Shown piece after piece: positions 6,593-14,580 of a stretch of DNA of 24,445 bases (the first letter of the stretch is position 1; each line of letters begins with the position of its first letter). The DNA lies in assembly GCA_036276695.1 (NCBI GenBank), contig DASUOI010000052.1, positions 1 to 24,445 of the forward strand. The letters are read 5' to 3'. This stretch comes from JANWLD01 sp036276695. Lineage in GTDB: Bacteria > Patescibacteriota > Saccharimonadia > Saccharimonadales > 2-12-FULL-41-12. A program made the translations under genes and the position numbers. The notes under the pieces were generated by a model. That model was not told the origin of the DNA and did not search any database. It saw only the letters and a list, made by a program, of their open reading frames with translations.

Positions 6593-7318
6593 ATGGCAGA
6601 GAAAAAGTCAAAAGAAGTTAAAACAGGAAGCGCCTTTGATCTGCTTAGCAAAAGCTACGAGACAGTCAAAGACTACTGGAAGGTTTTTGCTTTCGTCAAT
6701 ATTTTCGGCATTATATATGCCCTTATGGAAGCGCTTAACCCGAAAGATTACGACACTAATAAATATAATAATCATTTCTTTACCTTACCTTCCGATCTTT
6801 CAGGTTTCCAGCTTTCGCTTATCATAGCCAGCGGGCTGCTCATACTACTCTTGTTCTTGGCTGTTAATTTCTTTTTCTTTACTATGGCTACAAGCTTAGA
6901 GGTTAAAGCCGCTAAAAATAAGAGGCCTGACTATAGCGAGTTGATCAACGACGGCAAGAAATTTTTCTTTCCCTTGCTAGGTCTAATCATTATCATGTCC
7001 GTAATCATAAGTATCGGCTTATTACTTCTTGTGGTACCTGGAATCATCGCCATAGGCAGATTAGCAATGGCGCCCTACATCATGGTTGAAAAAAGGGTCG
7101 GAGTTGAAGAAGCCCTAAAACGAAGCAATCAACTTGGCAAAAAATATTTTGGAAAAGTTTGGGCGGCATTATTAGTTATGATTGTAGTGACCGCTTTGTT
7201 CGCCGGGCTTTTGGAAATCATACCCCTCCTAGGACCGCTTGCAGCTGTAGTAGTGTCCATTACTTTTTCGCTAGTACTTGCCTTGCGCTATCAACAGCTC
7301 CAAGGCCACAAAGTTTAG
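6593..7318 (+). CDS. Multi-pass membrane protein, YciC/DUF975-like
   Basis: A 241-aa integral membrane protein. The start at ATGGCAGAG is set by a perfect AAGGAGG (6581-6587); an in-frame ATG at 6527 lies upstream of the promoter. Seen: a short basic cytosolic N-terminus, then hydrophobic segments at about 32-48, 74-100, 124-158 (probably two helices), 189-206 and 210-231. The loop VEEALKRSNQLGKKYFGKVW (171-190) resembles the repeated amphipathic motif of the YciC/DUF975 and glycerophosphodiester phosphodiesterase membrane-domain families. No catalytic residues are apparent. Those families are linked to envelope processes but have no firm biochemical role. It is a single-gene transcript ending at the two-way terminator near 7386-7416. 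Confidence 0.75.
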   Translation: MAEKKSKEVKTGSAFDLLSKSYETVKDYWKVFAFVNIFGIIYALMEALNPKDYDTNKYNNHFFTLPSDLSGFQLSLIIASGLLILLLFLAVNFFFFTMATSLEVKAAKNKRPDYSELINDGKKFFFPLLGLIIIMSVIISIGLLLLVVPGIIAIGRLAMAPYIMVEKRVGVEEALKRSNQLGKKYFGKVWAALLVMIVVTALFAGLLEIIPLLGPLAAVVVSITFSLVLALRYQQLQGHKV

Positions 7319-7331
7319 GCTTACAAATTAA

Positions 7332-7360
7332 AAAAAGCTTAAATGTCCACCGGACATTTA
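7332..7360 (-). terminator. Second hairpin with T-run, leftward
   Basis: Perfect 9-bp arms TAAATGTCC / GGACATTTA (7340-7348, 7352-7360) with a 3-base loop. On the minus strand it is followed by AGC and seven T. It may back up the tRNA terminator or stop minus-strand readthrough into the membrane protein gene. There is no T-run on the plus side. Confidence 0.55.
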
Positions 7361-7367
7361 TGACTAC

Positions 7368-7442
7368 GTTCGAGTCTCTCGCATTAAAAAAAGATGACAA
7401 GATGTCATCGTTTTTTAATGGTGGGCGAGGAGAGACTCGAAC
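7368..7442. repeat. Inverted copy of the tRNA-Leu T-arm
   Basis: GTTCGAGTCTCTC at 7368-7380 is the exact reverse complement of 7430-7442, which is the T-loop and 3' T-stem of tRNA-Leu. The 13-bp arms enclose the two-way terminator. Whether this is a remnant of a duplication or a functional pairing site cannot be told. Confidence 0.75.
7386..7416. terminator. Bidirectional terminator
   Basis: 7-bp perfect stem GATGACA / TGTCATC (7393-7399, 7403-7409) with a 3-base loop. Seven T follow on the minus strand (7392-7386) and G plus six T on the plus strand (7411-7416). It ends the tRNA-Leu transcript from the right and the membrane protein transcript from the left. Confidence 0.88.
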
Positions 7443-7503
7443 TCTCACACCTTGCGGCACTAGTTCCTAAGACTAGCGTGTATACCAATTTCACCACTCG
7501 CCC
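7419..7503 (-). tRNA. tRNA-Leu(UAG): tRNA-Leu, anticodon UAG
   Basis: 85 bases including an encoded CCA. Acceptor stem GGGCGAG/CTCGCCC with discriminator A; D-arm with GTG/CAC closing and the GG pair; anticodon stem CTAGT/ACTAG with loop CTTAGGA, so the anticodon is TAG; a long variable arm typical of class II tRNAs; T-arm GAGAG-TTCGAGT-CTCTC. It follows rsmD by 43 bases on the same strand and is closed by the terminator at 7386-7409. It reads CUA and, through wobble, other CUN codons. Confidence 0.97.
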
Positions 7504-7546
7504 GCCTGGTTTTGCATAATTAATAATGCAGTTTGACCCGACTATT

Positions 7547-8080
7547 TTAACGAATTTTTTTATAAAAAACCAGCTGAGCATCGCCGTAATTCTTCTGTTT
7601 TACGACTTCTAGCCCTTCTACATCCAAGACCGGTTCATTTCCAGGCCAGTCCAAAACAAAAATACCAGAGTCCTTAAGATGCTTAGCTAATTTAATGACC
7701 AGGCTAGGTTGGAGATCGTCATAAGGCGGAGCAATAAAGACTAAATCAAATACAGTATTTCCATTATTGTCGCTCCAGCCCGATGCATTTGCCCGGGTTA
7801 CTTTCAGCTTATCGGAGGTACCAAGCGATTTTGAATTTCTTTTTATCGTATCTACAGCATTTTTATCTATATCTATTGCTACCGCATTTTTCGCGCCTCG
7901 GCTGATAGCTTCGAAGCAAAGCGCCCCGCTGCCCGCAAATGCATCCAAGACGGTTAGCCCCGATATGTCGCCCAAAGCCGAGAACAATCCGCCGCGAGCC
8001 TTTTCGCTCATCGGGTGTGTTCTGTGGCCTTTGGGCGCATCAAAATTCCTTTTACCTAGATTGCCTGCAATAATCCTCAT
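7547..8080 (-). CDS. rsmD: RsmD-like 16S rRNA (guanine966-N2) methyltransferase
   Basis: A 177-aa SAM-dependent methyltransferase of the RsmD family, which methylates G966 of 16S rRNA. Seen: the family N-terminus MRIIAGNLGKR, the substrate-site stretch HPMSEKARGGLFSAL (22-36), SAM motif I LDAFAGSGALCFEA (45-58), and acidic motif II AIDID (68-72). The catalytic motif IV, normally (D/N)PPY, reads APPY (117-120): its first residue is Ala, one base away from Asp (GCT versus GAT). Length is typical. It has its own extended -10 promoter eight bases upstream of the ATG and leads into tRNA-Leu. Confidence 0.9.
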   Translation of the reverse strand: MRIIAGNLGKRNFDAPKGHRTHPMSEKARGGLFSALGDISGLTVLDAFAGSGALCFEAISRGAKNAVAIDIDKNAVDTIKRNSKSLGTSDKLKVTRANASGWSDNNGNTVFDLVFIAPPYDDLQPSLVIKLAKHLKDSGIFVLDWPGNEPVLDVEGLEVVKQKNYGDAQLVFYKKIR

Positions 8081-8088
8081 AGAAACAA

Positions 8089-8097
8089 ATTATACCA
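8089..8097 (-). promoter_or_regulatory. Extended -10 promoter of rsmD
   Basis: TGG-TATAAT, with the -10 box at 8094-8089, eight bases before the rsmD ATG. There is no clear -35 box and no Shine-Dalgarno, so a leaderless mRNA is likely. Confidence 0.6.
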
Positions 8098-8105
8098 ACA
8101 AACTT

Positions 8106-8141
8106 CCGCCAATTTTGGTCCGGCCGGACTGTTTTTGGCGG
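8106..8141. repeat. Palindromic hairpin between recG and rsmD
   Basis: Outer arms CCGCCAA / TTGGCGG (8106-8112, 8135-8141) surround a perfect 12-base palindrome GTCCGGCCGGAC (8118-8129). It begins five bases past the recG stop codon. No T-run follows on minus, so a normal intrinsic terminator is not supported; it may protect the recG 3' end or bind a protein. Confidence 0.6.
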
Positions 8142-8146
8142 GAATT

Positions 8147-10174
8147 TTAATTTAGCGATGTTATGGTGCGGTTTTTATAGACTTCTTCTGCCAGCTCAAG
8201 GTAGTCATCCAAATTATTTCCTTCTAAGAAGCTCTGGGCGGCATTCCTTGCTTGGGCGACTAACTTAGTATCGCTTATATTTGCCAGCCTTAGATCGAGC
8301 ACGCCGTGCTGGCTGGCGCCGTAAATAGCTCCTGGCCCCCGGATCTCTAAATCCAGCTCAGCCAGTTTGAACCCATCGCTGGTATTTTCCAGCGCCCTGA
8401 CTCTACGGCTTGGGGGGTTTGAATCACTCATTAAAAGGTAGCAGTAACCCTGGTGCTCTCCTCGTCCGATGCGCCCACGCAATTGGTGTATCTGGGCTAA
8501 GCCGAACCGCTCTACGCCTTCAATGAGCATAATGCTGGCATTGGGTATGTTCACGCCGACTTCTATAACTGTTGTGGAAACAAGGATATTTATTTTTCCG
8601 GCTGTGAAGTCGTCCATAATTTTAACTTTTTCTTCGGTTTTGAGCTTGCCATGGATTAAGGCGACCCGGCGGTGCTTAAAAGCCCTTTCCGAAAAATCTT
8701 TATAAACCTCTTCGGCAGATAAATAGTGCAGCGAATCTGACTCGCTGATTAGCGGACAGACCACGAACATCTGACGACCCTCGCCTAAAGATTTATCAAG
8801 CTGTTTATACAACTGGCTTTTTGAGTTTGGTGAGACAATCTTAGTAATAGGCCGGGTTCTTCCTGGAGGCAGTTCATCGATAATCGAGATGTCGAGCTCG
8901 CCATAAACGGTCAAAGCCAGCGAGCGCGGTATAGGCGTAGCGGTCATGGAAATAAGATGTGGAATATGTCCGGCTTTCTTGAGCAGTTGTTTACGCTGGT
9001 CAACGCCGAACCTGTGCTGTTCGTCAATAACGGCCAAAGATAAATTTTTAAAATTCGCCTTTTCGGCTATCAACGAATGCGTCCCTATTATTAAGCCAGA
9101 GTCGGAGGATTCTATAGCTTTTTGGACTTTGGTTTTTTCCGAAGGTTTCATTGAGCCAAGTAATAGATGTATTTGCTTTTCCAGGCCGACAATCTTTAAT
9201 AGCTCGGAAAATGTTTGGAAATGCTGGCGAGCTAGGATTTCCGTCGGTGCCATAACAGCCGCCTGCCCACCCTGTTTTACTGCGAGCAAGCAAACCATAG
9301 TGGCAACTATAGTTTTGCCGGAACCCACATCGCCTTCAATCAGCCTATTGGCCGGAATATTTTTCTCAATATCCTGAAAAACCTGCCAAGCGACCTTTCT
9401 TTGGGCATCTGTCAGTTTATATGGCAAAGATTCTACGAATGACTTAATGAGCTTTTCGTCGAAAGGAATTTTAGGCGCTTTTGACTTTAGGTTGTCTTTC
9501 TTATTGATAAGAGCGCTCAGCACAAGAGTAAATACTTCCTCAAAGGCTAGGCGGCGCTTCGCTTCGGCTAGGTCTTCTGCAGACTTCGGGAAGTGTATGC
9601 TCAGTAAAGCTTGCGCTCTTGAAAGTAATTTTTGTTCTTGGATTATAAATTCCGGCAGTATCTCGGATACTTCTCCGATGTCCTTTTTGACTGAAGCTAA
9701 TACCTTTCTAATCTGGTTTGATTTTACTCCTTTTGTTTCTCTATAGATTGGTATTATCCTGGCAGTGTTTACTGGAAAGTTGCTTACAAGCTCAGCCCCT
9801 GGATTCATAATCGCAAAACGCCCCCGGCTGAGTTCGTAGCTGCCGGATATGTAGTATTCCGAACCCGCCTTCAAAGCTTTAGCCCTGTAGGGCTGGTTGA
9901 ACCACACGAGGCGAACGCTGTTTGTATCGTCGCTGGCGACTGCTTCTGTTATATGCATACCCCTCCGAACATACCTGCCTGTTGCCTGTTTAATCTTTGC
10001 TTTTATACTGACTGCTCCAGGCTCCAAGTCAGTAATTTTACTAATCTCAGAGAAATCATCATATTTCCTCGGGTAGTATGAAATCAGGTCGTGTTTGGTT
10101 TGAATGCCCAGGATATTCAGCTTTTTAGCTATTTTTTCTCCTACCCCTTTGAGTTTGGCAATATCTTCATCCAT
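8147..10174 (-). CDS. recG: RecG, ATP-dependent DNA branch-migration helicase
   Basis: Superfamily 2 helicase that remodels stalled forks and Holliday junctions. It has 675 aa, within family range. Seen: a helix-hairpin-helix-like start KLKGVGEKIAKKL (8-20), an OB/wedge domain (about 50-150, GRYVRRGMH at 66-74), Walker A GDVGSGKT (281-288), TEILARQH (311-318), the DEAH-type box DEQH (384-387), SMTATPIPR and the C-terminal QLRGRIGRG, then the RecG tail with GPGAIYGASQHG. It starts 13 bases after tyrS ends, so it is probably transcribed with tyrS. Confidence 0.96.
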   Translation of the reverse strand: MDEDIAKLKGVGEKIAKKLNILGIQTKHDLISYYPRKYDDFSEISKITDLEPGAVSIKAKIKQATGRYVRRGMHITEAVASDDTNSVRLVWFNQPYRAKALKAGSEYYISGSYELSRGRFAIMNPGAELVSNFPVNTARIIPIYRETKGVKSNQIRKVLASVKKDIGEVSEILPEFIIQEQKLLSRAQALLSIHFPKSAEDLAEAKRRLAFEEVFTLVLSALINKKDNLKSKAPKIPFDEKLIKSFVESLPYKLTDAQRKVAWQVFQDIEKNIPANRLIEGDVGSGKTIVATMVCLLAVKQGGQAAVMAPTEILARQHFQTFSELLKIVGLEKQIHLLLGSMKPSEKTKVQKAIESSDSGLIIGTHSLIAEKANFKNLSLAVIDEQHRFGVDQRKQLLKKAGHIPHLISMTATPIPRSLALTVYGELDISIIDELPPGRTRPITKIVSPNSKSQLYKQLDKSLGEGRQMFVVCPLISESDSLHYLSAEEVYKDFSERAFKHRRVALIHGKLKTEEKVKIMDDFTAGKINILVSTTVIEVGVNIPNASIMLIEGVERFGLAQIHQLRGRIGRGEHQGYCYLLMSDSNPPSRRVRALENTSDGFKLAELDLEIRGPGAIYGASQHGVLDLRLANISDTKLVAQARNAAQSFLEGNNLDDYLELAEEVYKNRTITSLN

Positions 10175-10187
10175 TTGAACCTGCTGT

Positions 10188-11435
10188 TTATAAGTCTATT
10201 ACGGCGAAGTTATTCTTGCCCTTCTTTAACACAGCACTGTTTTGGGCAATTTTGTCGGAATTGTTCAAGCTGTAGTCTGCCCCAACCGGTTTTCCGTTGA
10301 GTTTGATGGCGTTCTGCTCCAGCAGTCTTCTGGCTTCGCCTTTGGAGCTGGCTAGTCTTACACCTGTTAGCACATCTACCAAGGAATCGCCTGCCCGGCC
10401 TTTAACCGATCCGAATGCACCTTTTAACAATTCAATTTCACTGGAGGTAAGGCCGGAATAATCCGAGCCTTCAAAAAGTATTCCGGTTACTTTTACAGAC
10501 GAGTCGGCTTGGGCTTTGCCGTGTACGATCTTAGTCACTTCATAAGCCAGCTTCTTCTGAGCAGTTCGCGAACCTTTGTCTTTTGAGAATTTATCCAGAA
10601 TTTCTTCTATGTCTGTCTTATCAAGCAAAGTGTATATCTTCAGATACTCCTCCGCCGAATCGTCTTCTACGTTCAGCCAAAACTGATAAAAATCAAAGAC
10701 ACTTGTCTTTTTCGGATCCAGCCAAATGGCGCCGTTTTCGGTCTTGCCGAATTTTTGACCTGTTGTTTTGTTTAATACAAGAGGAGATGTCCATACATGC
10801 GCTTCGCCGCCGTCAACCCGGCGGATAAGTTCCACTCCGGCTATGGAGTTGCCCCACTGGTCGGAACCGCATAACTGCAAGGTGGCTTTTTTTGTCCTAT
10901 ATAAATGCAGGAAGTCATAACCCTGCATAAGCGAATAGCTGAACTCCGCATAACTTATACCGGAACCGTCTTCGCCCAGCCTGGACTGGACAAAATCCCG
11001 TCCCAGCATCTGGCGCATAGGCACATGCTTGCCGACATCTCTTAAGAAGTCGATGAATTTGATGTCCTTAAACCAGTCGATATTGTCGACTATTTCGTAT
11101 TTTTCACCTTCGAATATCTTATCGAATTGGCCGGTTATAGCTTGAACGTTTTTCTTAAGCTGGTCTTGGCCAATGAGCTGTCTTTCTTCGCTCTTTCCGT
11201 CCGGATCGCCGATTAACCCGGTTGCTCCGCCAACCAGTAAAACTGGTTTGTGGCCGGCGCGAATAAAGTGTTTTATCATCATGACTGTAGAAAGATTGCC
11301 TATCGTCATGGAATCCGAGCTTGGATCCACGCCAAAATAGAAAGTAAATTTATTTTTATCCACTTCCGAAGGATCTTTTAAAGTAGTCTGGTTATAGAAG
11401 CCTCTCCACTTTAGCTCTTCTGATAAACTTTTCAT
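10188..11435 (-). CDS. tyrS: TyrS, tyrosine-tRNA ligase
   Basis: Class I synthetase charging tRNA-Tyr. It has 415 aa from the ATG at 11435; a GTG at 11438 is an alternative start. Seen: catalytic core with GVDPSSDS (35-42), GGATGLIGDP (69-78), the Tyr-binding YSLMQGYDFLHLY (167-179), GSDQWGN (190-196), KFGKT as the KMSKS equivalent (228-232), and a C-terminal S4 RNA-binding domain (about 350-412, SSKGEARRLLEQNAIKLNG). The HIGH motif is replaced by TIGN (44-47). Length and domain order are normal. Extended -10 TATACT seven bases upstream suggests a leaderless mRNA. Divergent from the penicillin-binding protein gene. Confidence 0.95.
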   Translation of the reverse strand: MKSLSEELKWRGFYNQTTLKDPSEVDKNKFTFYFGVDPSSDSMTIGNLSTVMMIKHFIRAGHKPVLLVGGATGLIGDPDGKSEERQLIGQDQLKKNVQAITGQFDKIFEGEKYEIVDNIDWFKDIKFIDFLRDVGKHVPMRQMLGRDFVQSRLGEDGSGISYAEFSYSLMQGYDFLHLYRTKKATLQLCGSDQWGNSIAGVELIRRVDGGEAHVWTSPLVLNKTTGQKFGKTENGAIWLDPKKTSVFDFYQFWLNVEDDSAEEYLKIYTLLDKTDIEEILDKFSKDKGSRTAQKKLAYEVTKIVHGKAQADSSVKVTGILFEGSDYSGLTSSEIELLKGAFGSVKGRAGDSLVDVLTGVRLASSKGEARRLLEQNAIKLNGKPVGADYSLNNSDKIAQNSAVLKKGKNNFAVIDL

Positions 11436-11442
11436 CACTAAA

Positions 11443-11451
11443 AGTATAACA
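11443..11451 (-). promoter_or_regulatory. Extended -10 promoter of tyrS
   Basis: TGT-TATACT, with the -10 box at 11448-11443, seven bases before the tyrS ATG. No convincing -35 box and no Shine-Dalgarno. Confidence 0.55.
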
Positions 11452-11485
11452 GCTTATAAATACAGGCTTTAAAAACCCGCGGAAA

Positions 11486-11494
11486 TGCTATAAT
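11486..11494 (+). promoter_or_regulatory. Extended -10 promoter of the PBP gene
   Basis: TGC-TATAAT, -10 box at 11489-11494, 56 bases before the ATG, divergent from the tyrS promoter about 35 bases away. No clear -35 box. Confidence 0.6.
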
Positions 11495-11530
11495 GTAAGT
11501 TGATTCAAATGAATGATTTACAGTGATTCT

Positions 11531-11536
11531 AAGGAG
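11531..11536 (+). promoter_or_regulatory. Shine-Dalgarno at unusual distance
   Basis: AAGGAG lies 14 bases before the ATG at 11551, longer than the usual 5-10. No alternative start codon stands at a normal distance. Confidence 0.55.
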
Positions 11537-11550
11537 CTATATAACACATA

Positions 11551-14500
11551 ATGAGCAAGCCTTTAAAGCGACCCAAAATAAAACTTAAGCGCAAGTCAGG
11601 CGGCCCTAGAAGCCATTACGTTACCAAGAAAGGTAACAGTATAAAGCTGCATAATAATTTCCAAAGCCGCCGTAAGGCTAAGAAAGACGCGCGGGCGCGG
11701 GCCAAAGCCGCGTATCTGGCTACCATGCCGAAAAACCGTTTCAAGCGAATAATTTACAGAATGCATCCGAAGCGCGCAGCCCAGTATTGGTTCAGCCGAG
11801 ACGGAGGCTTGATGGCGCTTAAATTAACAGGTGTAGGCTTCCTAGCTATATTCTTATTGCTGGTCGGTGTTTTTGCCTATTTCAGGAAAGACCTTATCAA
11901 CCTAAGGGATATCTCCGGCAATAATATCGGCGGATCTGTCAGATACTACGACCGCACCGGAAAGATTTTACTCTGGGAAGACTATGATGCTGTCAAACGC
12001 AACCCGGTTGAGAGTTCTGAGATATCCCAGCACGTAAAGGACGCGACAATAGCTATAGAAGACCAGAATTTTTACAACCATAACGGCTTTGATGTAAAGG
12101 GAATCTCACGCGCCGGTATAAGTAATGTTTTCGGAGATGGTAACCAGCAAGGAGGCTCTACTATAACCCAGCAGTTGGTTAAGTTGACCAGAGAGTGGAC
12201 TCAGGAGCGTACTTATGCGCGAAAAATAAAGGAACTTATCTTAGCCGTTGAGCTGGAAAGAAGCTACAGTAAAGACGAGATTTTAACGGGCTACCTTAAT
12301 ACAGCGCCTTATGGCGACATAACGTACGGCGTAGAAGCTGCTATGCGTGATTATTTCCAAAAAAACGCTAAAGATATGACCTTGGACGAAGCGGCATTCT
12401 TAGCAGCCATTCCTAAGTCACCCAGTACATTTTCCCCATATGGCGCGAGGTATGACAAAGAAGAGCTTGTAGGGCGGCAGCATTACGTCTTGGACCTGAT
12501 GGAGCAAACTGGAAAGATTACGACCGAGCAGAGAGACAAAGCCAAAAAGATTAACACTTTTAAGAAGATAAAACCTCGACAGCCCAAATACGAAGGTATT
12601 AAGGCTCCTTGGTTCGTTTTAGCGGCTAAAGAAAGACTTATCGAAGAACGAGGTGCAGAAACAGTCCAACTTGGAGGACTCAAAGTTACGACAACGCTGG
12701 ATATGGACAAGCAAAAGATTGCCGAAGAAGAAGTGCAGAAAGGTATGACACAGATAGGATACCAAGGCGGAGATACCGCTGCCTTCGTAGCCGAGGATGT
12801 AAAAACCGGCCAAGTAGTGGCGCTAGTCGGCGGCGCGGATTTCAGCAACAAAGACTACGGACAAAATAACTACGCCCGACTGAAATTACCGCCTGGGTCC
12901 AGCTTTAAGCCATATGATTATTTATCACTTATTGAGAATACTGATGATTTTGGCGCCGGATCCGTGCTGTATGACAACCAAGACCCTTTGCCTGGATATC
13001 CTTGCACGAGAAAAGGTAGAACAAGCGAGGGCGGCAACTGTTTGAACAACTACGACTTCCGCCAAGTCGGTCCGATAACCCTTCGCTATGCACTCGGCGG
13101 CTCCAGGAACATACCAGCAGTCAAAGCGATGCTTATAGCTGGTATTGATAAAACCATCGAAACTGCCGACAAGCTGGGGTTGAAGGATCTAGGTCATGAA
13201 AGTGAGAACATAGAAGGAAATGGCTACAGATGCTACGAACCCGGCGACAACACTCTGACTAAAGAAACCCAATGCTACGCTTCGGCTGCAATAGGCGATG
13301 GCGCTTATTTGAAGCTTGATGAGCATGTACATGCTTATTCCACAATTTCCAGGAACGGCAAGCTTATACCGCAGACTTACTTGCTTAAAGTCGAAAATGC
13401 TTCCGGTAAGATTATTCGCGAATGGGAACCGGCGGAGGGTGAGCAAGTAGTCCGGCCGGATTCCGCCTATATCGTTGCCGATATGATGAGCGACCCTAGA
13501 GCCAGTTATTTCAGCCGTAAGTCCCAAGTATTCGGCGACCATAAATTCTCTATGAAAACCGGTACTACCAACGACCGTAAAGACGGTTGGATGATGGGCT
13601 TTTCTACCCAATATTCCGCCGGTGTGTGGGTAGGCTACCATGACAGAAGTGTGGAAATGTCTGGAGCTATGGAGTCGATGACCCAGCCTATCTGGGATGG
13701 GTTTATGCAGCGCGTGCATTCTGAGCTAGAAGCAGTAGAAAGACCGCGCCCGGAAGGTGTTCATGAAGCACCCGCATATGTCGTAAGGAGCCATGTCGGC
13801 TTTGGTTCGATAGAGCCAAGCCCTTCTAACGATTTGTATCCTTCATGGTACAAATCAAAGACCAATTCCAACTCCGGCGCAGTAATAGACAAGGTCTCTA
13901 AAAAGCTAGCTACGGATTGCACCCCGGAACGAGCTAAGGAAAAAGTCTACAATGCCCAGGCCAACCTGTTCTCTGGCGACACATTCCACGGACCGGTCGC
14001 GGGCAACACGGAAGAAAAAGATGATGTTCATAAATGTGAAGATGCCAAACCGTTCGTATCGCTGGATGCTCCGTCAACCTGTAACAACAATTGTGTGTTG
14101 CGGGCAACCGCCAGAGGCGGTACGCACCCATTATCAAGCGACGAGTTCCCCGGTACGGTAAATATCTATGTGAATGGAAAGCTTGTAAAGTCCGGTGGGG
14201 TTAACTCAAATGGCGACACGGTATCAATTAATTACAAGCCAACTTTCAGCGGGACAAGAACAGTACGCGCAGAAGTCATAGACAGTGTGCTATATGATTC
14301 ATCTGACAACAAATCGGTTTCGTTCAGCGGAGCATCTAGCAGTAGCGGACCTTCAAATCTAAGCGCAAATTATGACAGTGGTACCTTAGATTTTAACTGG
14401 AACGGTGGAGATGGAAATGTAAGCATATATTTTTCAGATAACAATGAGTTTATCTGTGACTCCAACGGAAATAGTTGTAACGAAGACGGTTATAATCCGT

Positions 14501-14580
14501 CAGTGTTATCAAGATCTGTGTACGCCGAAGATTCTAACGGTAAGAAGTCAGGTTCTGCTTCCATTTCCGGCGGACCTTAG
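11551..14580 (+). CDS. mrcA: Class A penicillin-binding protein (transglycosylase/transpeptidase)
   Basis: Bifunctional peptidoglycan synthase, 1009 aa, larger than most PBP1A proteins. Layout: a very basic cytosolic N-terminus (1-85); one TM helix (about 89-110); a GT51 glycosyltransferase with EDQNFYNHNGFD (170-181, catalytic Glu170), GGSTITQQLVK (201-211) and GYLNTAPYG (247-255); a transpeptidase with SSFK (Ser450, Lys453), SRN (518-520) and KTGTT (669-673). The extracellular tail (about 775-1009) has two Ig-like stretches (about 835-925 and 935-1005), is Ser/Gly/Asn-rich, and has six Cys (790, 829, 844, 848, 969, 976). The tail could bind the wall or a host surface; that is inference. The last 33 bases overlap the opposite gene's 3' end. 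Confidence 0.96.
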   Translation: MSKPLKRPKIKLKRKSGGPRSHYVTKKGNSIKLHNNFQSRRKAKKDARARAKAAYLATMPKNRFKRIIYRMHPKRAAQYWFSRDGGLMALKLTGVGFLAIFLLLVGVFAYFRKDLINLRDISGNNIGGSVRYYDRTGKILLWEDYDAVKRNPVESSEISQHVKDATIAIEDQNFYNHNGFDVKGISRAGISNVFGDGNQQGGSTITQQLVKLTREWTQERTYARKIKELILAVELERSYSKDEILTGYLNTAPYGDITYGVEAAMRDYFQKNAKDMTLDEAAFLAAIPKSPSTFSPYGARYDKEELVGRQHYVLDLMEQTGKITTEQRDKAKKINTFKKIKPRQPKYEGIKAPWFVLAAKERLIEERGAETVQLGGLKVTTTLDMDKQKIAEEEVQKGMTQIGYQGGDTAAFVAEDVKTGQVVALVGGADFSNKDYGQNNYARLKLPPGSSFKPYDYLSLIENTDDFGAGSVLYDNQDPLPGYPCTRKGRTSEGGNCLNNYDFRQVGPITLRYALGGSRNIPAVKAMLIAGIDKTIETADKLGLKDLGHESENIEGNGYRCYEPGDNTLTKETQCYASAAIGDGAYLKLDEHVHAYSTISRNGKLIPQTYLLKVENASGKIIREWEPAEGEQVVRPDSAYIVADMMSDPRASYFSRKSQVFGDHKFSMKTGTTNDRKDGWMMGFSTQYSAGVWVGYHDRSVEMSGAMESMTQPIWDGFMQRVHSELEAVERPRPEGVHEAPAYVVRSHVGFGSIEPSPSNDLYPSWYKSKTNSNSGAVIDKVSKKLATDCTPERAKEKVYNAQANLFSGDTFHGPVAGNTEEKDDVHKCEDAKPFVSLDAPSTCNNNCVLRATARGGTHPLSSDEFPGTVNIYVNGKLVKSGGVNSNGDTVSINYKPTFSGTRTVRAEVIDSVLYDSSDNKSVSFSGASSSSGPSNLSANYDSGTLDFNWNGGDGNVSIYFSDNNEFICDSNGNSCNEDGYNPSVLSRSVYAEDSNGKKSGSASISGGP

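Noticed and set aside
8946..9377. 143-aa plus-strand ORF
   Set aside because: Antisense shadow of the recG helicase core, Cys/Ser-rich as such shadows are.
13189..13719. 176-aa minus-strand ORF
   Set aside because: Antisense shadow of the PBP gene with no recognisable domain.
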